This document shows, one piece after another, positions 7,434 to 15,611 of a stretch of 29,822 bases of DNA (its first letter is position 1; the number at the start of each line of letters is the position of its first letter). The position numbers and the translations under genes were made by a program. The notes beneath the pieces were generated by a model that had not been told where the DNA came from, did not search any database, and saw nothing but the letters and a program-made list of their open reading frames with translations. The stretch is from NCBI GenBank assembly GCA_937907415.1, contig CALCHY010000115.1, forward strand, positions 1 through 29,822, written 5' to 3'. Source of the stretch: an uncultured Trueperaceae bacterium (GTDB taxonomy: Bacteria > Deinococcota > Deinococci > Deinococcales > Trueperaceae).

Positions 7434-7886
7434 TTACGGCTCCAAGGCCATGCTCGCGGCCTCATCGCTCGTGGCCGCAGAGCGCTGTTCGGCGCCTTCG
7501 GACGATGCGTTGGTATGCGGCCCGCTCGGCGGCTGGCTCGTCATGTCGCTCCTGCCCGTGAAGATCGCGCCGTCCTCGATGTCCAACGCCGCCGCCCTGA
7601 CATCGCCGACGAGCTCTCCTCCACGCCAGATCTCGACCTTACCGCTGGCCTCGAGGAGGCCGACGGTGACTCTGCCGATGATCTTCACCTCGTCAGCTAC
7701 CAGGGTGTCGCAAGCGACCACGCCGGACTCTGCGACCTCGAGAACGCCCTTGACGCTCACGTCACCATTGACCGTTCCGTGGACGCGCACGCGGCCAGTT
7801 GCCGTCACCTTGCCCTCGATGATGGTGTCGCGGTGGACGTATGTGAACGGCTCCTGCGCCGGCGTTGGCTTGACTCTCTTGAACAT
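7434..7886 (-). CDS. Bactofilin (polymer-forming cytoskeletal protein)
   Basis: A 150-aa bactofilin, the family of small right-handed beta-helix proteins that polymerise without nucleotide and help organise cell shape, polarity or envelope machinery. The central region (about 15-105) has the typical short beta-strand turns: IIEGKVTATGRVRVHGTVNG, GVLEVAESGVV, VADEVKIIGRVTVG and GKVEIWRGGELVGDVRA. Flexible tails flank it: a short N-terminus without a membrane anchor and a Ser/Ala/Glu-rich C-terminus of about 40 residues. I chose the ATG at 7886 because AAGGGAGG lies just upstream; an in-frame ATG at 7991 would run into the divergent neighbour's coding region. It is transcribed away from the SDR-like gene across a 73-bp gap. 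Confidence 0.85.
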   Translation of the reverse strand: MFKRVKPTPAQEPFTYVHRDTIIEGKVTATGRVRVHGTVNGDVSVKGVLEVAESGVVACDTLVADEVKIIGRVTVGLLEASGKVEIWRGGELVGDVRAAALDIEDGAIFTGRSDMTSQPPSGPHTNASSEGAEQRSAATSDEAASMALEP

Positions 7887-7924
7887 CCGACCTCCCTTAT
7901 CTCGAGGACCTGTCGTGGGCGCAG

Positions 7925-7953
7925 TTGAGGGCACCCCTGGTGCGTCGTATCCT
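7925..7953 (+). promoter_or_regulatory. Leaderless promoter of the SDR-like gene
   Basis: TTGAGG (7925-7930) and TATCCT (7948-7953) are separated by 17 nt, and the ATG follows after exactly 6 nt at 7960. This is the best-formed of the putative leaderless promoters in the window because both boxes and their spacing are canonical. It lies in the short gap divergent to the bactofilin gene. Confidence 0.65.
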
Positions 7954-7959
7954 ACGGGA

Positions 7960-9084
7960 ATGGAAAGCGCCAAGGTCGTCCTCGTCACCAACGTCGGAAT
8001 GGGCTACGGCCGCGCCGTAGCGCTGGCGTACGGGCGCTCCAAGTACCACGTCGTCTGCGCCGACCGCGACGTGGAACTCGCCTCCAAGACCGCGGCAGAG
8101 ATCGAGGAGCTCGGCGGTCAGGCCATCCCCATCCAGACCGACATGACCACGCAGATGGACGTGCTCGGCGCGTATCACAAGGTCATGGAGATCTTCGGAG
8201 CGCTTGGTGGAGTAGTGCACCTTGCCTCGCAAGTTAGCACTACGCCGTTCGAAGACCTCGGCGAAGGCGAGTTCTTCGAGCTCATGGCCGAGAACGTCCG
8301 CTCCACCTACCTCGCGCTCAAGGTCGCCGCCCGCCTCCTGCCTGGCGGCTGGGTAGTGGTCGTCGCGCCGCCAACGCTAGGTTCCGTGCAGATGAGCGCC
8401 GTGCAAGGCGCCATCAAAGAGATGGTGCTCGGCTTCCGCGACCGCTTCGCCCACCCACGCGTGAACCTCGTCCTGCCGTCGCGCGCGCCTTCCGACCCGC
8501 GCCACGACCAGACCCTCGTTCGCGCCGTGCGCTTCCTCGGCTCGCCTGAAGCAACTGGCTTAAGCGGGCAAGTGTTCGACGTCGAGTTGCCGCAACCGCC
8601 GCGCCTGACGGAGAACCTCCTGCCTGAGGTGCGCGCTGCGCTCGACTCCTCCGTGCGCCAGTCCGAGCACGACCACTGGAGCGCGTGGCTAGATGAGGAC
8701 GAGGCGGAAGACGCCGCCGCCATGCTCGCCGCCCCCGGCGTCCGCTGGCCCAACCGCGCGAACCACGAGCACGCGGCCGCCGACTTGGCCGAGAGCTACG
8801 GCGAGGAGCAAGAAGCCGCGCAGGACGCCGAATACGACCTGGAGTACGAGTCTGACGACTGGGCTGACGACCTCGGCCTGCCAGAAGGGCCCGCGCTGCG
8901 CCACCTCGTCGCAGAGGAGGGCGACGCGCCCTCCGAGTCGCACTCGTACGCCTCTGGCGTCGAGCCCGCCATAGACCTGTACGGCGACCTGCGGCGCCTA
9001 GTCGGCCCAGCGCAAGACGACGACGCCCCAGTGCAAGGCGACGACAACGCGGCTTGGCCCTTCAGCCCGCGCCGCATCCACTAG
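7960..9084 (+). CDS. SDR-fold protein lacking catalytic residues, with a long acidic C-terminal tail
   Basis: A 374-aa protein. Residues 1-210 follow the short-chain dehydrogenase/reductase fold: a nucleotide-binding loop TNVGMGYG (10-17), an acidic region with ADRD (34-37), VVHLAS (85-90) where active enzymes have NNAG, and LSGQVFDVEL (201-210), a typical SDR ending. The catalytic Tyr-x-x-x-Lys is absent: the aligned stretch reads SAVQG (146-150), and the usual active-site Ser region reads VVVAPPTLGS. So it is probably not an oxidoreductase but a binding or regulatory protein. Residues from about 212 to 374 form an Asp/Glu-rich, low-complexity tail without a recognisable domain. The start follows from the leaderless promoter. 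NrdR follows after 6 nt, so the two are likely co-transcribed. Function unknown. Confidence 0.8.
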   Translation: MESAKVVLVTNVGMGYGRAVALAYGRSKYHVVCADRDVELASKTAAEIEELGGQAIPIQTDMTTQMDVLGAYHKVMEIFGALGGVVHLASQVSTTPFEDLGEGEFFELMAENVRSTYLALKVAARLLPGGWVVVVAPPTLGSVQMSAVQGAIKEMVLGFRDRFAHPRVNLVLPSRAPSDPRHDQTLVRAVRFLGSPEATGLSGQVFDVELPQPPRLTENLLPEVRAALDSSVRQSEHDHWSAWLDEDEAEDAAAMLAAPGVRWPNRANHEHAAADLAESYGEEQEAAQDAEYDLEYESDDWADDLGLPEGPALRHLVAEEGDAPSESHSYASGVEPAIDLYGDLRRLVGPAQDDDAPVQGDDNAAWPFSPRRIH

Positions 9085-9090
9085 GCAGCC

Positions 9091-9549
9091 ATGCGGTGCC
9101 CTTACTGCTCGGCCGACGACACCCGCGTGATCAACTCGCGGCCGTCGGACGAGAGTGCCGCCATCAGGCGGCGACGCGAGTGCGTGGCGTGCTCGCGCCG
9201 CTTCACCACTTACGAGCGGGCGCAGTTCGAGGCCCTGATGGTGCGTAAACGCTCCGGCCGCGTCGAGGCGTTCAACCCGGACAAGCTCCTAGCGAAACTG
9301 CGCATCGCCTGCAACAAGCGTCCGGTCGGCGAGAAGCAGTTGCGCGAGTTCGCGTACTCGTTCGAGGACGAGACCGGCACGCCTGAGATAGCCAGCGAGG
9401 AGATCGGGCGCCGCGTCCTGCAGTTCCTGCAGGAGTCCGACAGCGTGGCTTACATCCGCTTCTTGAGCGTGTACGGCGACTTCGAGTCCGTCGGGCGTTT
9501 CATCGAGGAGATCCAACAGTTGGAGGACAAGGGCGGAGCCAAGAACTAA
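9091..9549 (+). CDS. nrdR: Transcriptional repressor NrdR
   Basis: A 152-aa repressor of ribonucleotide reductase genes that senses ATP/dATP. It has an N-terminal zinc ribbon with CPYC (Cys3, Cys6) and CVAC (Cys31, Cys34), the arginine-rich RRRREC segment and RRFTTYER, then an ATP-cone domain (about 49-139) starting VRKRSGRVEAFNPDKLLAKL and ending SDSVAYIRFLSVYGDFES. Length and order are those of the family. The ATG lies 6 nt after the stop of the SDR-like gene, without a clear Shine-Dalgarno, which suggests coupled translation. Ribonucleotide reductase genes and their NrdR boxes are not in this window. Confidence 0.97.
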   Translation: MRCPYCSADDTRVINSRPSDESAAIRRRRECVACSRRFTTYERAQFEALMVRKRSGRVEAFNPDKLLAKLRIACNKRPVGEKQLREFAYSFEDETGTPEIASEEIGRRVLQFLQESDSVAYIRFLSVYGDFESVGRFIEEIQQLEDKGGAKN

Positions 9550-9577
9550 CTGCGCCGAGCCGCGCGGCGCGTCAGTT
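9548..9577. terminator. Hairpin between convergent nrdR and sbcC
   Basis: AACTG-CGCCG (9548-9557) pairs with CGGCG (9565-9569) and CAGTT (9573-9577), a 10-bp stem with a 3-nt bulge and a 7-nt loop. It overlaps the nrdR stop and reaches the sbcC stop. No T-tract is present, so the termination role is tentative. Confidence 0.45.
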
Positions 9578-12486
9578 CAGGCGTCCCACGCCACCGTCGA
9601 ACCGTTCTGGCCCTTGGTGACTACCAGCCTGGCAGGCAGCCGCTCGCTCAAGTCGGTGACGTGAGTTATGACGCCAACCATGCGCCCCTCGTCCGTTAGC
9701 GCCTCGAGCACGTTGGTGACGCTGTCGAGCGTCTCACGATCGAGGGTGCCGAAGCCCTCGTCGAGGAACAGCGCACCCAACGAGGCGTTGCCTGCCAAGG
9801 TGTCGGACAGCGCGAGAGCCAACGCGAGGCTGGCGACGAAGCTCTCACCGCCAGATAACGTCCTCGCGCTGCGCAGCTCTCCCCCGGCCCACGCGTCGGC
9901 CACCAGGTAGTCGCCGTCGAGCAGGTGCAAGTCGTAGCGTCCGTCCGTGACGTGCCTGAGGGTGGCCGAGGCGCGTCGCGCCAGGCGCTGTTGCACGTGG
10001 GTCATGAGGTAGTCCTGGAAGCGGTCACTGCGCAGGTCGAGCGCCAGCTGACGGTGCAGTTCGAACTTGGCCCTAGCCGCAGCGAGTTCTAGCGCCAGTG
10101 AGGCCTTACGTTCTAGCCGCTCCCGCGCCGTTGCCAACCGGCTCTGGACGGTGCCGAGGTCGGCGGCCAGCGCCGTGCGCCTTGCGCGCGCAGCGTTCAG
10201 CTCGTCGAGCAGTCCCTTGGCGACGGCCTCTGCTCCGGCCCCGGTTGGGTCCGGCAGCGCCGGTTGGTGCAACAGTTCCGCTCGCGCCTCGACCTCACCG
10301 CGCTCCACGGCGGTGCGCTCCTGAAGGTGGTCGTCCACGAGCGCGCTTAGCGCCAGCATGTGCTCCTGGTCGCGCACGGCGGCCTGCGCAGCACGCAGCT
10401 CGGAGAAGCCGCTCGCCTCAAGGGCGGTGGCGAGCGCCGCCGCGGCCGCGTCCGCCTCGCTTCGCGCCACCTGGGCGCGCGCCTCGGCGTCCGTCAACTG
10501 GTCGGCCGCGCGTTCCGCCTTGCGCTCGGCCGCGCCTCGAGCGTCGCTCGCCGCTTCGAGTTGCGCGCGCAGGGCCGCCAGTTCCTCACGGAGACGCTCG
10601 AGCGCCTGCCGCGGGTCGAGCGTGGCGGCCTGGCCGCTACTCGTTGGCCCGCCGATGATTACGCCTGCAACCAACAGCTCGTCGTTCACTGCCCTGGCGT
10701 GCCGTTGCACGGCGGCGCGACGCGCGGCGGCGACGAGCGCAGGCGCCTCGCCGAGGTCGATGGTGGCAGCGTCGCCGTCCACCGCCTCGGCAAGCTGCTC
10801 GCGGAGGGCGGTGGCCGCCACCTCATGCGCTGCCGTGGCGGCCACTGCGGCGTCGCGGGCCTCGCTGGTTGCGCTAACCGCGGCCGTCAGTTTGGCGCTC
10901 GCGGCGGCCAACGAGCTGTTGACCCTCGAGTACTCCGCGCGAGCTGCCTCTAGGTCCTCGCTCGCCTTACGCGCGGCGGCGTCCGCCACCGCAAGCGCCG
11001 GCTCGCCGCTCGCGGGGAGCGCGGAAACGCGGTTCCCGCAGACCGGGCAATCGTCGCCGACGTGCACATGCGCGCGTACCGCAGCGGCGGCGTCGGCCAT
11101 GACGGCAGCCTCGCGCTCCGCCGTCAAGCGCTGCGCCTCGTCCTTGAGTCGCAGCCCTATTGCGGTGCGCTCAGCTAGCTCGAGCTTGAGGGTGGCGACC
11201 GCAGCACTGGCCGCGGCTTCCGCCGCCGCAGCCGCGGCGACGCGGGCCGCTGCGCCCTCGGCCATGGACTCCAGCCTCGCTAGGTGCGGGAGCTGGCCCT
11301 CCACCAACTGCAGAAGCGTCCACTCTTCCTCTACCAACATGCGCCCCGTACCGACCTCGGCCAGGTCGGTCAGGTCTCCGCCGATGCGCTGCAACGTGGC
11401 CAGCGCGGGGGCGAGCGCCTGCCAGGCCGCCTGCTCACCCTCGAGGCGCGGAAGGCGCTCGTCATGGGCGTTCTGGGCGACCAGCAGTCCTGCACGCGCT
11501 ACCGTCGCGGCCTCGGCCAGGGTCGTCGCGGCGGACTGCGCGGCTTCAAGTGCGAGTGCGGCACTTTTGGCGCGGTCCGCGCCACGTTCATGGGCAGCGA
11601 TGGCCGGCACCAATGCCTGCGCGGTGCGTGCGGCAGCTAGTTCCTTCTCAACGGCGGCGATGCGCGTGGACGCGGCCGCCAGCGCCTCGCGCCGCCGCCC
11701 GAGCGCCGCCAGCACGCCCTCGAGCCGCGCCCGTTCACGCGCCACGCCGAGCCGCGCGTCTAGGGCGTTGGTTTCGAGCTCCAGCGCGGCTGCCTCTCCC
11801 TTGACGGTCGCAGCGTGGCTCTCGAGCGCACGGATGGCCTCGGCGCTTACGTCCTCGTAGTCCTCAGTGAGGCGCCTCTCGAGGCCGTTCGCCACGCCCT
11901 CGGCTTCACGGCTCAGCTTGCTCGCCAGTTCACGGACGCGCTCGACGCGGTCGAGGCCGAGGAGCGCAACGAGCAACTTGCGTCTCTCGCCTGCATCACC
12001 CCGCAGGAACTCATCGAAGGCGCCCTGAGGTAACAGGACGGCGCGCGTGAAGCCGTTGTAATCGAGGCCTACGATCTCCTCGATGGCACGGTTCGCGGCG
12101 CGCACGCTCTCGCTCGCCTGCCACTGCCGCCAACTCGCTGCGCCGTCTTGGCCCGCCACCGCCTCCTCCACGCGCACCTCCGTAGTCACCCCACCGGCCT
12201 TGCGCTGGGCCACGCGCGTTACCCTGAAAACCCCCCTTGCAGCGCGGAACTTCAACTGCACGAACATGCTCGGCGCACCAGGGCTAAGCAGCGACTCGAG
12301 CCCGCGACCTCCGAGTCTGGCCGTCTGGCCGTAAAGCGCGTAGGTGATGGCGTCCAACAACGTCGACTTCCCGGCGCCAGTCGGGCCGGTCACGGCGAAC
12401 AGGCCGCTGTCGGAGCCTTCCCACTCAACCAGCGCGCGTTGGCGGTAGCAGGTGAACGCCTCGAGCTCGAGCGCTAGCGGGGTCAC
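9577..12486 (-). CDS. sbcC: Exonuclease SbcC (Rad50-like ATPase)
   Basis: The 969-aa ATPase/coiled-coil subunit of the SbcCD (Rad50-Mre11-type) complex, which tethers and processes DNA ends and cleaves hairpins. The N-terminal half-site contains Walker A GPTGAGKST (34-42) and the Q-loop LLPQGAFDEFL (151-161). Two long Ala/Glu/Arg-rich coiled-coil arms (about 180-450 and 510-800) flank a zinc hook CPVC (480-483) that dimerises complexes. The C-terminal half-site has the ABC signature LSGGESF (from about 877) and Walker B ALFLDEGFGTLD (about 905-916). It starts with GTG overlapping the sbcD stop by 4 nt (GTGA), the usual sbcD-sbcC order. Slightly shorter than E. coli SbcC because of shorter arms. 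Confidence 0.96.
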   Translation of the reverse strand: MTPLALELEAFTCYRQRALVEWEGSDSGLFAVTGPTGAGKSTLLDAITYALYGQTARLGGRGLESLLSPGAPSMFVQLKFRAARGVFRVTRVAQRKAGGVTTEVRVEEAVAGQDGAASWRQWQASESVRAANRAIEEIVGLDYNGFTRAVLLPQGAFDEFLRGDAGERRKLLVALLGLDRVERVRELASKLSREAEGVANGLERRLTEDYEDVSAEAIRALESHAATVKGEAAALELETNALDARLGVARERARLEGVLAALGRRREALAAASTRIAAVEKELAAARTAQALVPAIAAHERGADRAKSAALALEAAQSAATTLAEAATVARAGLLVAQNAHDERLPRLEGEQAAWQALAPALATLQRIGGDLTDLAEVGTGRMLVEEEWTLLQLVEGQLPHLARLESMAEGAAARVAAAAAAEAAASAAVATLKLELAERTAIGLRLKDEAQRLTAEREAAVMADAAAAVRAHVHVGDDCPVCGNRVSALPASGEPALAVADAAARKASEDLEAARAEYSRVNSSLAAASAKLTAAVSATSEARDAAVAATAAHEVAATALREQLAEAVDGDAATIDLGEAPALVAAARRAAVQRHARAVNDELLVAGVIIGGPTSSGQAATLDPRQALERLREELAALRAQLEAASDARGAAERKAERAADQLTDAEARAQVARSEADAAAAALATALEASGFSELRAAQAAVRDQEHMLALSALVDDHLQERTAVERGEVEARAELLHQPALPDPTGAGAEAVAKGLLDELNAARARRTALAADLGTVQSRLATARERLERKASLALELAAARAKFELHRQLALDLRSDRFQDYLMTHVQQRLARRASATLRHVTDGRYDLHLLDGDYLVADAWAGGELRSARTLSGGESFVASLALALALSDTLAGNASLGALFLDEGFGTLDRETLDSVTNVLEALTDEGRMVGVITHVTDLSERLPARLVVTKGQNGSTVAWDA

Positions 12487-13646
12487 GAGGCCACCTCCTC
12501 GTGCAACTCCTCGAAGAGCTTGATCAGGTCTTCCTGACCGTCCACGCCGCGCTCGCTGCGGAGGTAGTCGCGGTACGAGTCGACGAGCGAGAGCGCTTGA
12601 GGGTCGGACGCCTCGCCGAAGTCGTCTGGCTCGCCAGGCAACTGCTGCTCCACCGCGAGGAGGTTAGGCATCTCGGCCTGTAAACGCTCTTTGAGCCCGG
12701 GGCGGGGGCGCTCGAGCCGCAACACGAGCTTCAGCCAGCCTGGGAACCCCGCCAGCTCACTTACGCGGCGTTCGAGCTCATCCTCGGCGACCACTACGCG
12801 CTTGAGTTGCCGTCCGGCACTCAGCCCATGCAGGCGGTATTGGGCTTGACGCCCGGCGGTCATCTCGGCGATCACGACGCTGCGCGGCTCGCCCGCCTCG
12901 CCGAAGTCGAGTTGCAGGAGGCTGCCTGGGTAACGCGCCTTGTTCTCGGCGAGGCCCATGACGGCCTGCGGCTTGTGGATGTGACCGAGCGCAGCGTAAC
13001 TGACGCCGTCCGGAACGATCGAAGCGGGCACCGTGTAGGCGTTGGTGCTGTGGAACACGTACTCCGAGTTCGCGAGGGTGGCGCCCTCGAACGTCGTGTG
13101 CATCAACAGGAGGTTCACGCTGCTGGCGTCCATGCCGCCCGTGAGGTTGTCGACGAGCTTGCGCATGACGCCGCGGTAGTGGTCGTGCTGCTCACCCGGC
13201 GCCTTCTCCAACAGGTCGCCTGCCGCCAGCATGCGCCGCTCGGATAGGAACGGCAGCGCGGCTATCCGCACGTGCTCGCCGCCCGCGTACAGGTCGAATG
13301 CCCCGCCAGCGCCCGCTGGGCGGAAGTTGCCGACCACGTGGACACCAGCGAGCTTGAGGAGGTTGCCGACCGCGTCTAGGCGTTGCGGCGAGTCGTGATT
13401 GCCAGCTATGACGACACTAGGGATGCCAGCCTGCGCGATCTCGAGGAAGAAGTCGTAGACGGCGTCCTCGGCGGCGGCGCTCGGGTTGCGGTTGTCGTAG
13501 ACGTCGCCCGCAACCACCACCAGGTCGACTGCCTCGGCCTTGGCCAGCTCCGCCACTTCGTTAAGCGCTTCGCGGATCTCGCTGGTGCGGTCGACGCCGT
13601 GCAGGTTGCGGCCAGCGTGCCAGTCGGCCGTGTGTAGCAGCTTCAT
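12483..13646 (-). CDS. sbcD: Exonuclease SbcD (Mre11-like nuclease)
   Basis: The 387-aa nuclease subunit of SbcCD. It has the calcineurin-type phosphoesterase motifs that bind two metal ions: LHTADWHAG with Asp8 and His10, VVAGDVYDNRNP with Asp48, AGNHDSPQRL with Asn83-His84-Asp85, and further downstream LLMHTTFEG and ALGHIHKPQ. The C-terminal part (about 280-387) is the SbcD capping and SbcC-binding region. The start MKLLHTADWH at 13646 is the family consensus; an in-frame ATG at 13679 would add 11 unrelated residues. A -10-like TACACT ends 7 nt before this ATG, so sbcD-sbcC appear to have their own leaderless transcript, separate from nurA-herA although only 66 nt away. Confidence 0.96.
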   Translation of the reverse strand: MKLLHTADWHAGRNLHGVDRTSEIREALNEVAELAKAEAVDLVVVAGDVYDNRNPSAAAEDAVYDFFLEIAQAGIPSVVIAGNHDSPQRLDAVGNLLKLAGVHVVGNFRPAGAGGAFDLYAGGEHVRIAALPFLSERRMLAAGDLLEKAPGEQHDHYRGVMRKLVDNLTGGMDASSVNLLLMHTTFEGATLANSEYVFHSTNAYTVPASIVPDGVSYAALGHIHKPQAVMGLAENKARYPGSLLQLDFGEAGEPRSVVIAEMTAGRQAQYRLHGLSAGRQLKRVVVAEDELERRVSELAGFPGWLKLVLRLERPRPGLKERLQAEMPNLLAVEQQLPGEPDDFGEASDPQALSLVDSYRDYLRSERGVDGQEDLIKLFEELHEEVAS

Positions 13647-13653
13647 GACCGTC

Positions 13654-13659
13654 AGTGTA
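13654..13659 (-). promoter_or_regulatory. Leaderless-type -10 box TACACT for sbcD
   Basis: On the minus strand TACACT (13659-13654) is followed by 7 nt and then the sbcD ATG at 13646. No Shine-Dalgarno fits. There is no clear -35, and no palindromic radiation/desiccation response motif of the Deinococcus type was visible upstream. Confidence 0.5.
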
Positions 13660-13712
13660 AGCGCGGTGCGCGACAGCAAGCGCCGCCCGGAATGCGCCGC
13701 GCCATCAGTGGG

Positions 13713-15611
13713 CTACAGGAGCAGCCCGCTCGCTTCGTCGTCGCTCACACGCGCGTCGCGCTCCTGCGCCCGCGTCGCCCACGCCGGGAACGGGAACGTG
13801 ATGAGCACCGGCGTCGGCACGTCCGGTTGGTGGAGGACCATCGTGCCTGGCGCGAGGATGGTCGTGCGCGAGCGCGTTGAGGCCGGCATGTAGCGGTACT
13901 CAGGCCGCTCCGCCTCGGCGGCGTCGAGGCGACCGGCGACGCGCACGGCGGCGTTGGCAACGATGCGCCTCTCAACCTCGCTTGCGGTCTGCTGCGCGCC
14001 GATGAGGATGACCCCGAGGCTGCGGCCACGCTCCGCGATGTCGAGCAGGACCTCCTTGATGGGGCTGGAGCCCTCGGCCGGCGCGTACTTGTTCAGCTCG
14101 TCGAGCACGACGAAGAGCTTGCCGCGGTGCCCGCGCTCCTTGGCCCCGAACAGCCCGCGCAGCGTTACGCCGACGACGAACATCTGCGCGAGGGGCGCCA
14201 GTTGGTGGATGTCCACGACGTGGACCTGTTCTTGGGAGCCGAGGATGTCGAGGCGCGCGCCCTCGACCGCCTTGGCGCCGAGGTCGCCGCGCACGAGACG
14301 AGCGAGGTGCTTCTGGGCGCCGCGTAAACGGCGGATGAACGCCTCGCGCGTGCCGCGCGGCTGCCTGGCAGTCCAGGCAGGGTCGCCGCCGCGGTCGCTG
14401 CCGCGGTCAGCGTCGTCGTCACCGCCGCCCTCTTCCAGGAGTTTGTACTGCAGGTAGTCGACGAGCGCGGCGAAGCTAGTGAGCTTGTGGCCTCCCCCGC
14501 TCGTGAAGGCCCCGAGGTCCTCCCACGAGATGCCCTCCTCCTCGTCGATGCGGCGTGCGGCCCCTGCGGCTCGCGCCCTGGCGCTGTCTACCGCCGCCGG
14601 CGGCTGGTAGTCGGGAACTTCGAGCGCGGCCCCGAAGCCGCGCTGCCTGCGCGCCAACTGGTAGAGGCGCTCCTCGACGTGCTGCAGGAGGAACTCGAGC
14701 TGCGACATGCTGCTTACGTCCGCGAACGCGAAGCCGAGCATGCGTTCGGCGCAGAACTCATGCACCGTCCAGACGAACGGCGCCACGCCGTCACGCTGCT
14801 GCACGTCCGCCACTAGCCTGTCGCCGGGCGTGTCCTGCGGGGGCGCGTGCAGCGCGCAGCTCTCGAACGGCCCGGCGTGCAGGCCGAGGGTCTGGTAACG
14901 ATCCTGCGAGGCGCCGTTCCGGCTCATCCAGGCGGCCTCCTCCGCCTCGAGCCGGCGGTTGGGTTGGTCGATGAAGAGCAGGTCCTCACCCTTGACGTTG
15001 AACACGAGCGCCCTCGCGGAGCCAGGATCGGCGAGGAGCGGCTGGCCTTGCCTGCCAGCGAGGTCGTGGAAGAGCGAGTAGAGCAGGAAGAGCGCGTAGC
15101 TGGTCTTGGTGGCCACGCCTGAGATGCCCGAGATGTTCACGTGCGCGCCGCGGGTGCCGTCGACGAAGTCCAGGTTCAGGTACGCAGGTGCGCCGCTGCG
15201 CAGGAGGCCGGCGCCCAACCTGGCGGTCATGCCGTCCACGTACAACGCCTTCTCCAGCGCCTCACCCGTGGCTTCCATGACGGCGTCGCCTGGGGCAGGC
15301 GGTAGGAACTCCTCTGGCTCGAGGCGCGTGACGAGGACGTGCGCCGCGTAGCTCTCCTCTGCCGGCATCAGCCCGTCCGCCACGAGGTTCGTGTCGCCTT
15401 CGAACTGCAGTCCCTCGTGGCGCCTGCGCACCTGATCGACGACGCCGTAGAACGTCACCTCGCGCTCGCCACCCGTCGGGTCAGCGGTGCGCACCATGAC
15501 GACGTCGTCAAGGCGCACCTTATGGCCTGGCTGCACGAGGAACCAGAAGGCGACGGGCGTGGCGTCCTCAGTGCCTAGCACGCGCCCGAGTGGTCCAGTT
15601 GCTGACGTCAT
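13713..15611 (-). CDS. herA: HerA-like hexameric DNA translocase/helicase
   Basis: A 632-aa FtsK/HerA-superfamily ATPase that should form a hexamer with NurA and pump DNA into the nuclease during double-strand-break end resection. An N-terminal HAS-barrel-like region (about 1-130) precedes the ATPase core. The P-loop is unusual: NISGISGVATKTSYAL (159-174), where the Gly before the catalytic Lys169 is Thr. Walker B is LFVVLDELNKYAP (499-511) with Asp504-Glu505. GAQQTASEV (538-546) is the sensor region and AGRLD (559-563) holds a likely arginine finger. A charged Asp/Gly-rich insert lies at about 395-415. Its ATG overlaps the nurA stop by 4 nt. Assignment rests on the DUF87/HerA-type core together with the nurA partner. 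Confidence 0.88.
   Translation of the reverse strand: MTSATGPLGRVLGTEDATPVAFWFLVQPGHKVRLDDVVMVRTADPTGGEREVTFYGVVDQVRRRHEGLQFEGDTNLVADGLMPAEESYAAHVLVTRLEPEEFLPPAPGDAVMEATGEALEKALYVDGMTARLGAGLLRSGAPAYLNLDFVDGTRGAHVNISGISGVATKTSYALFLLYSLFHDLAGRQGQPLLADPGSARALVFNVKGEDLLFIDQPNRRLEAEEAAWMSRNGASQDRYQTLGLHAGPFESCALHAPPQDTPGDRLVADVQQRDGVAPFVWTVHEFCAERMLGFAFADVSSMSQLEFLLQHVEERLYQLARRQRGFGAALEVPDYQPPAAVDSARARAAGAARRIDEEEGISWEDLGAFTSGGGHKLTSFAALVDYLQYKLLEEGGGDDDADRGSDRGGDPAWTARQPRGTREAFIRRLRGAQKHLARLVRGDLGAKAVEGARLDILGSQEQVHVVDIHQLAPLAQMFVVGVTLRGLFGAKERGHRGKLFVVLDELNKYAPAEGSSPIKEVLLDIAERGRSLGVILIGAQQTASEVERRIVANAAVRVAGRLDAAEAERPEYRYMPASTRSRTTILAPGTMVLHQPDVPTPVLITFPFPAWATRAQERDARVSDDEASGLLL

Noticed and set aside
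7291..7959. Upstream in-frame extension of the SDR-like protein
   Set aside because: It runs antisense through the bactofilin gene and through the TTGAGG/TATCCT promoter. The SDR fold begins at the ATG at 7960.
7887..7991. In-frame N-terminal extension of the bactofilin
   Set aside because: It would cover the divergent promoter and the first codons of the neighbour, and the ATG at 7886 has its own AAGGGAGG.
10358..11860. A 500-codon open frame on the plus strand inside sbcC
   Set aside because: It is antisense to the Ala-rich coiled-coil arms of sbcC. Its product is a low-complexity Ala/Ser/Arg chain without motifs, as expected from GC-rich antisense frames.
13647..13712. Radiation/desiccation response motif upstream of sbcD
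   Set aside because: Deinococcus repair genes often have a 17-bp palindrome near the promoter. None is visible here, although a diverged form cannot be excluded by eye.
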